From NCBI RefSeq assembly GCF_013141695.1, contig NZ_WHNY01000060.1, positions 310,001 through 374,000 on the forward strand: 64,000 bases of DNA, written 5' to 3'. Each line of letters begins with the position of its first letter. Position 1 is the first letter of the stretch. A program made the translations under genes and the position numbers. Shown piece after piece: positions 8,218-16,659 of this stretch. Source of the DNA: Paenibacillus plantarum. GTDB taxonomy: Bacteria; Bacillota; Bacilli; Paenibacillales; NBRC-103111. The notes beneath the pieces were generated by a model. It was not told where the DNA came from and searched no databases. It saw only the letters and a list, made by a program, of their open reading frames with translations.

Positions 8218-8724
8218 ATGAGATCATTGGCTCAATCCACATTTAAGTTTCATTCTGAGCATGAAGCAGATACGGATAAACTGGGAACCCTATTATCAAC
8301 GTATCTACAGCCGGGAACGGTTTTTACATTAGACGGAGATTTGGGTGCTGGCAAAACGAGATTCTCGCAAGGATTCGCCAGAGCGATGGGGATTTCGGAG
8401 CATGTAAACTCACCTACATTTACCATTATCAAAGAATACGAGGGAGCTGGACTCCCCTTCTACCATATGGATATGTATCGCATTTCGCAAGAGGAAGCAG
8501 ATGAGTTGGGATTAGAGGACTATTTCTATGGGGCAGGTGTTACCCTGATTGAATGGTCAAGTTTAATTGAGGATCTGCTGCCACCTGACAGGTTAAGTAT
8601 TACGATCACCCAAGAGGTTGATCAAACCCGCGTATTTCACTTGATTCCGCACGGTTCGCCGTATGAGAGCTGGTGTGTACAGATGAAGGAGAACGGACAT
8701 TTACATGACGGAACGGATAACTAA
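8218..8724 (+). CDS. tsaE: tRNA t6A biosynthesis ATPase TsaE
   Basis: TsaE is the small ATPase of the bacterial TsaB-TsaD-TsaE complex that makes N6-threonylcarbamoyl-adenosine at tRNA position 37. The Walker A motif GDLGAGKT is at residues 40-47, and the family hallmark SPTFTIIKEYE follows. I use ATG 8218 (168 residues, near the usual 150-165). A longer in-frame frame begins at TTG 8158 but lacks a well-spaced ribosome site. tsaB overlaps its end by 20 bases. Order tsaE-tsaB-rimI-tsaD equals B. subtilis ydiB-ydiC-ydiD-ydiE. Confidence 0.95.
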   Translation: MRSLAQSTFKFHSEHEADTDKLGTLLSTYLQPGTVFTLDGDLGAGKTRFSQGFARAMGISEHVNSPTFTIIKEYEGAGLPFYHMDMYRISQEEADELGLEDYFYGAGVTLIEWSSLIEDLLPPDRLSITITQEVDQTRVFHLIPHGSPYESWCVQMKENGHLHDGTDN

Positions 8725-9514
8725 TACGGGGCGATGCTTAGCGATCGATACCTCTACATCGGCAATGACAGTTGCTATATTGGAAAATGGACACATGCTC
8801 GGGGAAATTAGCTCCCATGCAGAAAGGAACCATTCTCTGGGATTGCTTCCCCACATTCAAGATTTGCTAGCTCGCTTAGGTATGAAGCCGCGAGATCTGC
8901 GCTCGGTTGCTGCCGGGCAGGGTCCAGGTTCGTATACAGGCGTGCGGATTGCTGTTTCTGTAGCCAAAACATTTGCATGGTCGTTAGGACTTGACTTGAT
9001 CGGCGTCTCTAGTTTGGAAGCTATGGCTATTGGTGGTTCTGTACAGAACGACTATGAAGGAACTGGTTTAACATGGGTTGTTCCTCTGATGGATGGAAGG
9101 CGTAAGCAGGCTTTTACGGCGGTGTATGCGTATGAGGGGGCGACAGCTGTTACCGCTGTTCGAGAACCGGATGCGACTTGGCATGAAGTGTTGCCTGATG
9201 GTATACGAGTTATTGGCGCGTGGACGGAGCAGATTCTTTCGCAAGCTAGTCGTTTAGCGCCTGATCACATACTGTTCGTTGGTGAGACAGCAGGCTTTGC
9301 GGCTGAATTGGAGCAGTTTACGAAGGATTTTGCTGGTCATGTGAGCATTGTTCCCTATGGAATTGAAGCGGAGTATATTGGCCTGCTGGCTAATCCAAGA
9401 TTAGCGCGGGGCGAGAAGGCAGACGTTCATTCGTTTGTACCGAATTACACAAGGCTGCCAGAAGCGGAAGCCAATCTGCTAGCTGGTCTGCAGACGAAGA
9501 AAGGGGAACAGTAA
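8705..9514 (+). CDS. tsaB: tRNA t6A biosynthesis scaffold protein TsaB
   Basis: A 269-residue ASKHA-fold protein that dimerises with TsaD and is needed for t6A formation. The N-terminal LAIDTSTSAMTVAI and GQGPGSYTGVRI motifs are characteristic of TsaB. It is a degenerate paralog of TsaD and lacks the metal-binding His pair. It overlaps tsaE by 20 bases, with AAGGAGAAC inside tsaE as its ribosome site. rimI starts three bases after its stop. Confidence 0.96.
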   Translation: MTERITNTGRCLAIDTSTSAMTVAILENGHMLGEISSHAERNHSLGLLPHIQDLLARLGMKPRDLRSVAAGQGPGSYTGVRIAVSVAKTFAWSLGLDLIGVSSLEAMAIGGSVQNDYEGTGLTWVVPLMDGRRKQAFTAVYAYEGATAVTAVREPDATWHEVLPDGIRVIGAWTEQILSQASRLAPDHILFVGETAGFAAELEQFTKDFAGHVSIVPYGIEAEYIGLLANPRLARGEKADVHSFVPNYTRLPEAEANLLAGLQTKKGEQ

Positions 9515-9516
9515 TC

Positions 9517-10020
9517 ATGGAACAGAGACAGCCGCATGCCATAGAAAATTCATTGGTATTCCGCTCGATGACCATGGAAGACATTCCTTTTATTGTCGAG
9601 ATCGAGCAGGAAGCGTTCACGACACCTTGGACACGAGGTGCATTTGAGAACGAGCTGACGAACAACCAATTTGCACATTATATGATTATGGACATTGATG
9701 GGGAAGTCGCGGGTTATGGCGGCATGTGGCTCATTATGGAGGAAGCACATGTCACGAACATTGCTGTAAAAGATACGTATCGCGGTCGCAAGCTAGGAGA
9801 AAGACTCCTGCGTGAGTTGATGAAAACATCTGCATTCCTTGGTGCCATCCGCATCACCCTGGAAGTGAGAACTTCGAACTACGTGGCGCAAAATCTATAC
9901 GAGAAACTAGGCTTCCGCTCCGTTGGTGTGCGTAGAGGCTATTATACAGATAATCGCGAGGACGCTGTCGTTATGTGGGCGGATCTGCCCAATCGTAGAA
10001 AGGATAGTCTCAAAGACTGA
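9517..10020 (+). CDS. rimI: Ribosomal protein bS18 alanine N-acetyltransferase RimI
   Basis: A 167-residue GNAT acetyltransferase. It shows the VTNIAVKDTYRGRKLGERLL acetyl-CoA binding segment (motif A: R-G-R-K-L-G) and the EVRTSNYVAQNLYEKLGF substrate-side segment that is strongly conserved in RimI. The family acetylates the N-terminal alanine of ribosomal protein bS18. The gene sits between tsaB and tsaD, the usual Firmicute arrangement. Confidence 0.94.
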   Translation: MEQRQPHAIENSLVFRSMTMEDIPFIVEIEQEAFTTPWTRGAFENELTNNQFAHYMIMDIDGEVAGYGGMWLIMEEAHVTNIAVKDTYRGRKLGERLLRELMKTSAFLGAIRITLEVRTSNYVAQNLYEKLGFRSVGVRRGYYTDNREDAVVMWADLPNRRKDSLKD

Positions 10021-10042
10021 GGCTTTCAAATAGGTGAATAGT

Positions 10043-11077
10043 GTGAGTAGTGAACAAGAAGTAACAAAATCAGTGTATATTCTCGCCATTGAAACGAGTT
10101 GCGACGAGACTTCCGTGGCCATTGTAGAAAATGGGAAAATCATTCGCTCGAATGTGATTTCCAGCCAGATCGAAACGCATCAACGCTATGGCGGTGTTGT
10201 GCCGGAGGTGGCTTCCCGGAAGCATGTGGAGTCGATCACATGGATGCTGGAGGAAGCCGTCACAGAAGCGGGCGTCTCTCTCCACGAGCTCTCCGCCATT
10301 GCCGTAACCGAAGGCCCCGGATTGATCGGGGCCCTGCTTGTTGGCGTTGTCGCGGGCAAAGCGCTCGCTTGCGCCCTAGACCTCCCGCTGATTGGTGTCC
10401 ACCATATCGCGGGACATATCTACGCCAACCAGCTCGTGCATGAGCTGGTGTATCCTTCGATTTCGCTCGTCGTGTCCGGCGGACACACCGAGCTCATTCT
10501 GCTCGAAGGCCCCGGCCAGTTCCGTATCATCGGACGTACGCGCGATGATGCGGCCGGCGAGGCCTACGATAAAATTGCCCGGGCAATGGGATTGCCTTAC
10601 CCGGGCGGCCCGCACGTGGATCGGCTTGCTCAGGAAGCCGATTCCGAGATCAAAATGCCTCGCTCCTGGCTCGAGGCAGATTCCTACGACTTCAGCTTTA
10701 GCGGATTGAAATCCGCGGTGCTGAACGTCGTCAACCAAAGCAAGATGCGCGGCGAGACCGTTCAGGTCGCGCAGATTGCCAAGGGCTTCCAAGCATCCGT
10801 CATTGACGTGCTTGTGGAGAAGGCAAGTCGCGCCGTGAAGGAATACGGCGCGAAACAGCTTTTGCTCGCGGGCGGAGTCGCCGCGAACAAAGGGCTGCGC
10901 AGCAGGCTCGCCGAGCGCTGCGAGCAGCTGGGTGTGCCGTTGCTGGTGCCGCCGCACCGGCTCTGCACGGACAATGCGGCGATGATTGGCGCCGCCGCTT
11001 TCTTGAAGTGGGACAAGCAGGAGTTCGACTCCATGGAGTTGAAAGCCGAGCCTCAGCTCAAACTGGAAGAGTGGTAA
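10043..11077 (+). CDS. tsaD: tRNA N6-adenosine threonylcarbamoyltransferase TsaD
   Basis: The catalytic subunit of t6A synthesis (Kae1/Gcp/YgjD family), about 344 residues. It has IETSCDETSVAIV at the N-terminus, the metal-binding HHIAGH motif, and the C-terminal LAGGVAANKGLR and CTDNAAMIG segments. I prefer GTG 10043 because AGGTG lies six bases upstream; an in-frame GTG at 10034 is possible. From about 10,200 to the end the gene is noticeably GC-richer than rimI or tsaB, so composition changes within one operon. Confidence 0.96.
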   Translation: MSSEQEVTKSVYILAIETSCDETSVAIVENGKIIRSNVISSQIETHQRYGGVVPEVASRKHVESITWMLEEAVTEAGVSLHELSAIAVTEGPGLIGALLVGVVAGKALACALDLPLIGVHHIAGHIYANQLVHELVYPSISLVVSGGHTELILLEGPGQFRIIGRTRDDAAGEAYDKIARAMGLPYPGGPHVDRLAQEADSEIKMPRSWLEADSYDFSFSGLKSAVLNVVNQSKMRGETVQVAQIAKGFQASVIDVLVEKASRAVKEYGAKQLLLAGGVAANKGLRSRLAERCEQLGVPLLVPPHRLCTDNAAMIGAAAFLKWDKQEFDSMELKAEPQLKLEEW

Positions 11078-11420
11078 ATTTGTCGCACAGTCGCCTCCCT
11101 TGTGATTATTTCTGTGAGGGCGGGCGAAGGACTTCTTGATGTGATTAGTTAGAAAAAAAACGAACTAAATTAAATCTAGTAGACCCCGATGATGCTTTAA
11201 TTCGATTTCACCGAACTATTTAGCCGAATTTCGGGGTATTAGCTGGTTTGTGGCATTTTAAGTGTGGGAAATCGAACTAATGTCGATAATCTCCTCCAAC
11301 AGTCGCAAATAAGCAGGGAAAATCGGACTAAATCGGCTTCTGGGTAAATAGAGCATTTGAAATTTAGTTACTTCTGGAGTATTCGTAAAGGTAATCAAAT
11401 AAAAATAATTTTCTGATAAG
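11078..11420. other. Non-coding spacer after tsaD
   Basis: There is no convincing gene here. The region is AT-rich, with repeats of the type tcgaactaa or tcggactaa and one inverted pair (accccga near 11184 with tcggggt near 11230). No canonical terminator with a U-run was found. Confidence 0.5.
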
Positions 11421-11424
11421 TGTA

Positions 11425-11453
11425 TTGACTTTGAAAAAAGTGCATATTATAAT
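11425..11453 (+). promoter_or_regulatory. Sigma-A promoter of the leuA leader
   Basis: -35 TTGACT (11425-11430), a 17-base spacer and -10 TATAAT (11448-11453) form a near-perfect vegetative promoter just before the first T-box. Confidence 0.85.
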
Positions 11454-11473
11454 CACAATCAATACTTTCAAAC

Positions 11474-11740
11474 GCAACGAACGGGAATAGTAAGGCAAGA
11501 TTAGTTTCGCTCAGAGAGCTGTGCATGTGGTGAGAGCACAGACGAAACGTCACCTGAACTCGCCCGGGAGCGGTAGGACTGATAAGGATGCCAAGGATCC
11601 AGCACCCAAGTAGGTCTTGACGGTTGACCCCCGTGATCAGGTACATGAGTGGTTTCGAGTGTAACAGCTCGGATCAATTAGAGTGGTACCGCGGAAGGTT
11701 CAAGCCTGTCGTCTCTTTTATAGAGATGGCAGGCTTTTTT
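11474..11740 (+). promoter_or_regulatory. Leucine T-box leader 1
   Basis: The RNA has a Stem I region with AGTA-type and AGAGAG elements. The specifier is CTC at 11559-11561, directly after GAA, which reads as leucine. The T-box AGAGTGGTACCGCGG is at 11680-11694; the UGGU there fits the A73 discriminator of tRNA-Leu. The intrinsic terminator at 11702-11740 has paired AGCCTG/CAGGCT arms and a T-run. Uncharged tRNA-Leu should stabilise the antiterminator and allow readthrough. It is the first of two tandem T-boxes before leuA. Confidence 0.93.
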
Positions 11741-11784
11741 GGTTGTTCTGAAACAAATGTAAGCTAGGCAAACACATATAATAA

Positions 11785-12060
11785 CGCGATGAACAAGAGT
11801 AGTAAGGGCTCCATGTCTCTGGTACAGAAAGCTGCGGGTTGATGCGACGCAGACCGAGAACGCCCCGAACTCGCTTGGAAGCGGTCATCTTGATTGGCTG
11901 GCAACAGCTGTTAGGGATGAACGGATGACCTCCGTGATCGGGTGATGTAGCGAGCAGCTTGCTGGCTATATCTGAGGTGGGCTCTTAACGGAGTCAACAA
12001 GAGTGGTACCGCGCTGGGTGAAGACCCGTCGTCTCTTATGTGGAGATGACGGGTCTTTTT
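11785..12060 (+). promoter_or_regulatory. Leucine T-box leader 2
   Basis: This is a second complete T-box 45 bases after the first terminator. The specifier is CTC (Leu) at 11870-11872 after GAA. The T-box AGAGTGGTACCGCG begins at 12000. The terminator at 12021-12060 pairs AGACCCGTC with GACGGGTCT and ends in TTTTT. No promoter was seen between the two, so polymerase starting at 11.46 kb must pass both terminators to reach leuA, which should sharpen the response to leucine starvation. Confidence 0.92.
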
Positions 12061-12131
12061 GTCGTCTGTGGAAAAGTGCGCTGCAGCCACTTTTTACATC
12101 TGATAGAATCCGTCGCATCACACCAACACTC

Positions 12132-12282
12132 GCTGTAACAGTGAAATTCGTGCTTACAGCGCAGAAAACCTATCACATCCGACCAATCCCACGCTGTAAC
12201 GCTGAAAAACGCGCTTACAGTATCAAGTAGCTCACCAATTGCCCGAATTCACCGCTGTAACAGTGAAATTCACGCTTACAGC
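12132..12282 (+). repeat. Three hairpin repeats at about 61-base period
   Basis: Copies at 12132-12160, 12193-12220 and 12254-12282 each have GCTGTAA, about 14 bases, then TTACAGC or TTACAG, so each can fold into a short stem-loop. The repeat start-to-start distance is 61 bases both times. They lie between the second T-box terminator and leuA, inside the expected leuA mRNA leader. Function unknown. Confidence 0.75.
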
Positions 12283-12356
12283 ATCATAGTCGCTCAATAT
12301 CTGATCCATACGCGACATAAACATCGCCTTCGGGCATACCTTAGGAGGAATTAACC

Positions 12357-13934
12357 ATGGAAAACAACATAAATACTAATCGACGCATTCGCATTTTTGA
12401 TACAACACTTCGTGATGGTGAGCAAGCGCCGGGCGCATCTCTCTACCCAGAGGAGAAAATCCGCATCGCGAGACAGCTTGCTCTGATGGGCATCGACACC
12501 ATTGAGCCGGGCTTCCCGATCTCAAGTCCTGGCGATTTCCAGGCCGTGCAGCAGATTTCACGCGAGCTGCAAGGTGTTGAGATCTGCGGCTTCGCCCGCG
12601 CTGTCAAAGCCGACATTGATGCAGCGGTCAAAGCTACGCAGGACGCGGCATCCAGACGTATTCACATGTTCCTGTCCTCGTCGGACATCCACCTCGATTT
12701 CCAGCTGCGCAAATCGCGTCAGCAGGTTGTGGAGATGGCTCGTGCGATGGTCGGCTATGCGAAGCAATTCGTCGATCGGATCGAATTTTCGCCGATGGAT
12801 GCGACGCGCACGGGAGATGAGTTCCTTTTTGAAGTGCTGGAAGCTGTCATCGCGGAAGGTGCGACTATTCTGAACATCCCTGACACAGTCGGCTATGCGC
12901 TTCCTGAAGAGTACGGCGCGATGTTCCGCAGAGTGCGCCAAAGTGTGAGAGGCGGTGATACGGTCGAGTATAGTGCCCACTGCCATAACGATCTTGGGCT
13001 TGCCGTTGCCAACAGCCTTGCGGCTATTGCGGCAGGTGTCACGCATGTGGAAGTAACGGTGAACGGTGTCGGCGAGCGTGCTGGCAACTGTTCGCTTGAG
13101 GAGCTAGTCATGGCGATTGAGACGCGGAAGCATTCGATGGGCGTGGAAACGGGCATCGTGACGAGTGAGATTTTTAACACATCCAAAATGGTCAGCCGTA
13201 TTATGGGCTTCCCGATCGCGTACAACAAACCGATTGTCGGCCGGAATGCTTTCCAGCACGAAGCGGGCATCCATCAAGATGGACTTCTGAAGAACCGCAA
13301 TACGTACGAAATTATGGATCCAGAAAAGCTGGGTATCCCACGCTCCATGATTATCCTTGGCAAGCACTCTGGCCGCCATGCACTGAAGCATCGAGTTGGC
13401 CAGTTTGGCATCGAGCTTACAGGCGAAGAACTGGATACACTTTATACGCGTTTCAAAGAAAAAGCTGATGAGCAGAAAATGGTCACGGACGACCAACTGA
13501 TGGAGCTTGTAGGCAGCACGGTTGATGGGCAAATGGAGCCATTCACACTTTCACATATGCAGGTCATATCGAGCAGTGATCGCAATCGTGTAGCTTCTGT
13601 TTCGGTCAGAAATAATCAGACGGGTACAGAGAGTGTCTACTCCGGCACAGGGGAAGGCCCGATCGAAGCTATCGTACACTGTCTGCAACAAGCGATCCCG
13701 ATGGATGTCGAGTTCTCTGATCTTGAGCTGCACTCGTTGTCCACAGGCGAGAAAGCGACTGGCGAAGCTGAGGTCACGATCTCCGTTGGCGGTCAAACTT
13801 ACAAGAACACAGGGATCGACCAAGATGTCCTTGTTGCGGTAGCCAAGGCGTTCATATCGGCCTGCAATCAAGCCATTCGGATGCAAAATAGCGTGACGTC
13901 CGATGGAGGGGAGACGGTCATTACAGCTTCGTAA
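12357..13934 (+). CDS. leuA: 2-isopropylmalate synthase
   Basis: A 525-residue LeuA that condenses 2-ketoisovalerate with acetyl-CoA, the first committed step of leucine synthesis. FDTTLRDGEQAPGAS at the N-terminus and the metal-binding SAHCHNDLGLA motif mark the catalytic TIM barrel. The C-terminal region (after about residue 390) is the LeuA dimer allosteric domain that gives leucine feedback inhibition. The start is ATG 12357 after AGGAGGAATTAACC. The two upstream leucine T-boxes support the assignment as leucine-specific rather than citramalate synthase. No leuBCD follows, so it stands alone here. Confidence 0.96.
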   Translation: MENNINTNRRIRIFDTTLRDGEQAPGASLYPEEKIRIARQLALMGIDTIEPGFPISSPGDFQAVQQISRELQGVEICGFARAVKADIDAAVKATQDAASRRIHMFLSSSDIHLDFQLRKSRQQVVEMARAMVGYAKQFVDRIEFSPMDATRTGDEFLFEVLEAVIAEGATILNIPDTVGYALPEEYGAMFRRVRQSVRGGDTVEYSAHCHNDLGLAVANSLAAIAAGVTHVEVTVNGVGERAGNCSLEELVMAIETRKHSMGVETGIVTSEIFNTSKMVSRIMGFPIAYNKPIVGRNAFQHEAGIHQDGLLKNRNTYEIMDPEKLGIPRSMIILGKHSGRHALKHRVGQFGIELTGEELDTLYTRFKEKADEQKMVTDDQLMELVGSTVDGQMEPFTLSHMQVISSSDRNRVASVSVRNNQTGTESVYSGTGEGPIEAIVHCLQQAIPMDVEFSDLELHSLSTGEKATGEAEVTISVGGQTYKNTGIDQDVLVAVAKAFISACNQAIRMQNSVTSDGGETVITAS

Positions 13935-14003
13935 TCGACAGATTCCGTCCGTCTTAGCTAAATTGTAAGAAAACTTAGATATATACACACCTTGTGAGCA
14001 AGG

Positions 14004-14388
14004 TTATGCACACCCCCTGTGTACAATGTGTATAACTTAAAGAAAACCCGAGAAATCAACCTTTTTAGAGGGTGTGTTAGAGGGATAACTTTTTCATAAA
14101 AAAATGTGGGTAATGTGGATAACTTTGTGGAAAAATAGTGAAAAGACTGATGGGGGGCGGAAAATGCCTCCCTTTTTCTGTGGATAACGTTGTGTATAAC
14201 AAATTATGGCCCCATAAAGAACCGTTTAAATTATCGGAACAATTCGTCATTATTTTTTTGTGCATAAGAGGGAGCTAGGAAGTGAGGATGAACAGTTTCG
14301 GAGGAAGTTTTCAGGGAATTTCAAGACAAAGTAGTGGATATCTGCTGTTCCTGTGGGTAACTTTGAACATTTTGTGAACTTGTCCACA
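14004..14388. promoter_or_regulatory. Cluster of DnaA-box-like sequences
   Basis: The 530-base gap after leuA holds six exact matches to TTATNCACA: 14004-14012 (+, G variant), 14027-14035 (-, A), 14114-14122 (-, C, the canonical box), 14179-14187 (-, C), 14191-14199 (-, A) and 14259-14267 (-, G). One-mismatch forms occur at 14105, 14352 and 14380. Most have the same orientation. No gene is seen in this gap. dnaA and dnaN are not nearby, so this is not an ordinary oriC; DnaA-box clusters outside the origin are known in B. subtilis. Confidence 0.65.
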
Positions 14389-14425
14389 GGATGGCGTCCG
14401 AAATCCCCGAAAATCCGATCGAACA

Positions 14426-14459
14426 ACAAAAAAGCCCACATCATTCGACGTGGACTCCT
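14426..14459 (-). terminator. Intrinsic terminator of the ABC-F gene
   Basis: On the minus strand GTCCACGTC pairs with GATGTGGGC across a GAAT loop, followed by TTTTTTG. It lies just after the ABC-F stop codon. Confidence 0.85.
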
Positions 14460-14464
14460 TCTTT

Positions 14465-16420
14465 TTAAGCCAATAAAACCTCCCATTCCTCATAGCAAGC
14501 TGCAAGTGAGCCCTTACGCTTGTCGACCTCAGCCGTTTTCTCCTGGACAAGCATATAGTCGTTGTACACAGCAGGATCAGCAAGCTCTGCCTCCAGAGCT
14601 GTCACTTCTTCTTCAAGTCGAGCAATATCCAGTTCTAGCTGTTCTAGCTTCCGCTGACGACTGCGTTCCTCACGCTTAGCCAACTTGTCCGCCTCGTAAC
14701 TGCCACCACTAGCAGGCTCTGCTTTCACCGCAGCAACGGAAGATGAACTTCCGGCAGATTTCTTCTCCGCCTCTTTGGCCAGACGCTTCGCTTCCATTTC
14801 AGCAAGCTCCGCTTTTTTCTCCACATAGTCGTCATAGTTGCCGAGATAACTCGTTAAGCCATCCTTTTGCAAATCGAGCATGCTCTCTGCCATTTTATTA
14901 AGGAAATACCGGTCATGGGAGATGAATAACAGGGTGCCTTCGTAATCCATCAAAGCGGACTCCAACACTTCTTTACTATATAAATCAAGATGGTTGGTAG
15001 GCTCATCGAGAATCAATACATTGGCCTTCTGAAGCATGAGCTTAGCGAGCGAGACCCGTGCTTTTTCTCCACCGCTTAATGCCGCAATCTTTTTGAATAC
15101 GTCTTCGCCGCTGAAAAGAAAACTGCCAAGCACCGTGCGAATACGCGCTTCTTCCAAATGGGGATACGTGTTCCACACTTCTTCCAACACGTTGTTGGAC
15201 GGATTCAAACCTTTCTGCTCTTGATCGTAATAACCGATCGTGACACCAGCACCCCATTTGAACGTACCAGCGTCTTGTTTGTGGGCACCGATTAAGGTTT
15301 TGAGCAGGGTGGATTTCCCGACCCCGTTAGGTCCAATAAGCGCAGCGGTTTCAGAACGGCGAAGCTGGAACGAGACACCGTCGAGAAGACGATTTCGGCC
15401 ATCATACGAAAGTGAAAGACGGTCTACTTGCAGGACTTCTTTCCCAGAGGTTTGCTCGATTTCGAAAGAGAAGGAGGCACGTTTCAAATCGCCCATCGGC
15501 TTATCCAAACGGTCCATTTTCTCTAACTGCTTACGACGTGACTGCGCTCTTTTGGTTGTTGAAGCACGCACAATGTTGCGCTGCACGAAATCCTCTAATT
15601 TCGAGATTTCTTCTTGCTGCTTTTCAAACTGTTTCAATTCAATTTCATAATTCGCCTCTTTAATCTCGATAAAACGGGAATAATTGCCCGTATACCGTTT
15701 GGATGCATGGCGTTCGATTTCATAAATAGACGTTACCAACGCATCAAGGAAATAACGGTCATGGGATACAACGAGAATAGCGCCAGGATAGCCGCGCAGA
15801 TAGCCTTCGAGCCACGTCAATGTGGCGATGTCCAAATGGTTGGTAGGCTCATCGAGCATGAGCAGATCGGGTTCTTCCAGCAGCATTTTAGCCAAAGCCA
15901 ATCTTGTTTTCTGCCCTCCGCTGAGGGTGTTGACCAGGGTCTCTGGTGCGAACTGTCCGAAGCCCATCCCATGCAAAATGCCGCGAATCTTGGCCTCAAT
16001 TTCATAGCCGCCATGCTCACGAAACCATTCGGAGCGCAGCGCATACCGATTCATGGTGGTTTCATACTTTTTCTCATCGGAGATGAGGTTAGGGTCAGCC
16101 ATCAAGGCTTCCAGTTCTCGGAGCTCGCGCTCTGTTTCCAATAATGAACTGAATACACTGAGCAGTTCATTCCAAATGGATTTGTCAGTGTTAAGTCCGC
16201 TGTTTTGCTTTAAATAGCCGATCTTGGTTTCCTTTGCTTTGAAAAGATCACCGCTATCATAGGACATCTCACCCGCGATGATTTGAAGAAGGGTAGACTT
16301 CCCAGCGCCGTTGACACCGACGAGTCCGATGCGTTCCCGATTTTCAATTTGAAGCGTTATATTAGAGAGTACGGAGCGTACCCCATAGCTTTTGGATATG
16401 TTAGAAACTTGTAATAGCAT
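14465..16420 (-). CDS. ydiF: ABC-F family ATPase (YdiF type)
   Basis: A 651-residue soluble protein with two ABC ATPase domains and no membrane segments. Walker A motifs are GVNGAGKS and GPNGVGKS; ABC signatures are LSGGQKTRLALAK and LSGGEKARVSLAK; both domains have LLMLDEPTNHLD-like Walker B regions. A linker rich in Lys, Arg and Glu joins the domains. The C-terminal 120 residues form a charged coiled coil, as in YdiF/Uup proteins. ABC-F proteins act on ribosomes, in translation quality control or antibiotic protection. B. subtilis ydiF has the same neighbours, but here the gene is inverted relative to tsaD and moaC. ATG 16420 follows AGGAGGT. Confidence 0.93.
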   Translation of the reverse strand: MLLQVSNISKSYGVRSVLSNITLQIENRERIGLVGVNGAGKSTLLQIIAGEMSYDSGDLFKAKETKIGYLKQNSGLNTDKSIWNELLSVFSSLLETERELRELEALMADPNLISDEKKYETTMNRYALRSEWFREHGGYEIEAKIRGILHGMGFGQFAPETLVNTLSGGQKTRLALAKMLLEEPDLLMLDEPTNHLDIATLTWLEGYLRGYPGAILVVSHDRYFLDALVTSIYEIERHASKRYTGNYSRFIEIKEANYEIELKQFEKQQEEISKLEDFVQRNIVRASTTKRAQSRRKQLEKMDRLDKPMGDLKRASFSFEIEQTSGKEVLQVDRLSLSYDGRNRLLDGVSFQLRRSETAALIGPNGVGKSTLLKTLIGAHKQDAGTFKWGAGVTIGYYDQEQKGLNPSNNVLEEVWNTYPHLEEARIRTVLGSFLFSGEDVFKKIAALSGGEKARVSLAKLMLQKANVLILDEPTNHLDLYSKEVLESALMDYEGTLLFISHDRYFLNKMAESMLDLQKDGLTSYLGNYDDYVEKKAELAEMEAKRLAKEAEKKSAGSSSSVAAVKAEPASGGSYEADKLAKREERSRQRKLEQLELDIARLEEEVTALEAELADPAVYNDYMLVQEKTAEVDKRKGSLAACYEEWEVLLA

Positions 16421-16659
16421 GTTGCTGCTACCTCCTGCGTTTTAGATACATATTAATGTAAGAACCTAGTTAAGTTGACCTTTAGTCGCTGTTTCAATCC
16501 CATCAAATCATTAGTATACACGAAGAATGAGGGCAACGCCTGCTTAATTTAGACAGGAAATATAGGCCATTCGGCGGGGTCTATGGTACGAGTATAGTTT
16601 TTTACTTTATTTATGTTAAAATGGGGGAAACCACTCCTCGCTAGGAAGGGCTGTAGCTT

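Noticed and set aside
10376..10957. 193-codon minus-strand frame
   Set aside because: It is antisense to tsaD and results from high GC at codon positions; no ribosome site and no family resemblance.
11395..11646. 83-codon minus-strand frame
   Set aside because: Antisense to the first T-box leader, whose conserved RNA features explain the sequence.
12558..13046. 162-codon minus-strand frame and similar ones to 13988
   Set aside because: Antisense to leuA, whose plus-strand product is unmistakable.
14004..14388. Chromosomal replication origin
   Set aside because: Several DnaA boxes are present, but the neighbours are leuA and an ABC-F gene, with no dnaA, dnaN, rpmH or gidB, so an ordinary oriC is unlikely.
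14077..14583. Short frames in the gap after leuA
   Set aside because: They overlap DnaA boxes and a terminator, lack ribosome sites and have no protein-like composition.
15614..16144. 176-codon plus-strand frame
   Set aside because: Antisense to the ABC-F ATPase gene; low similarity to any protein style.
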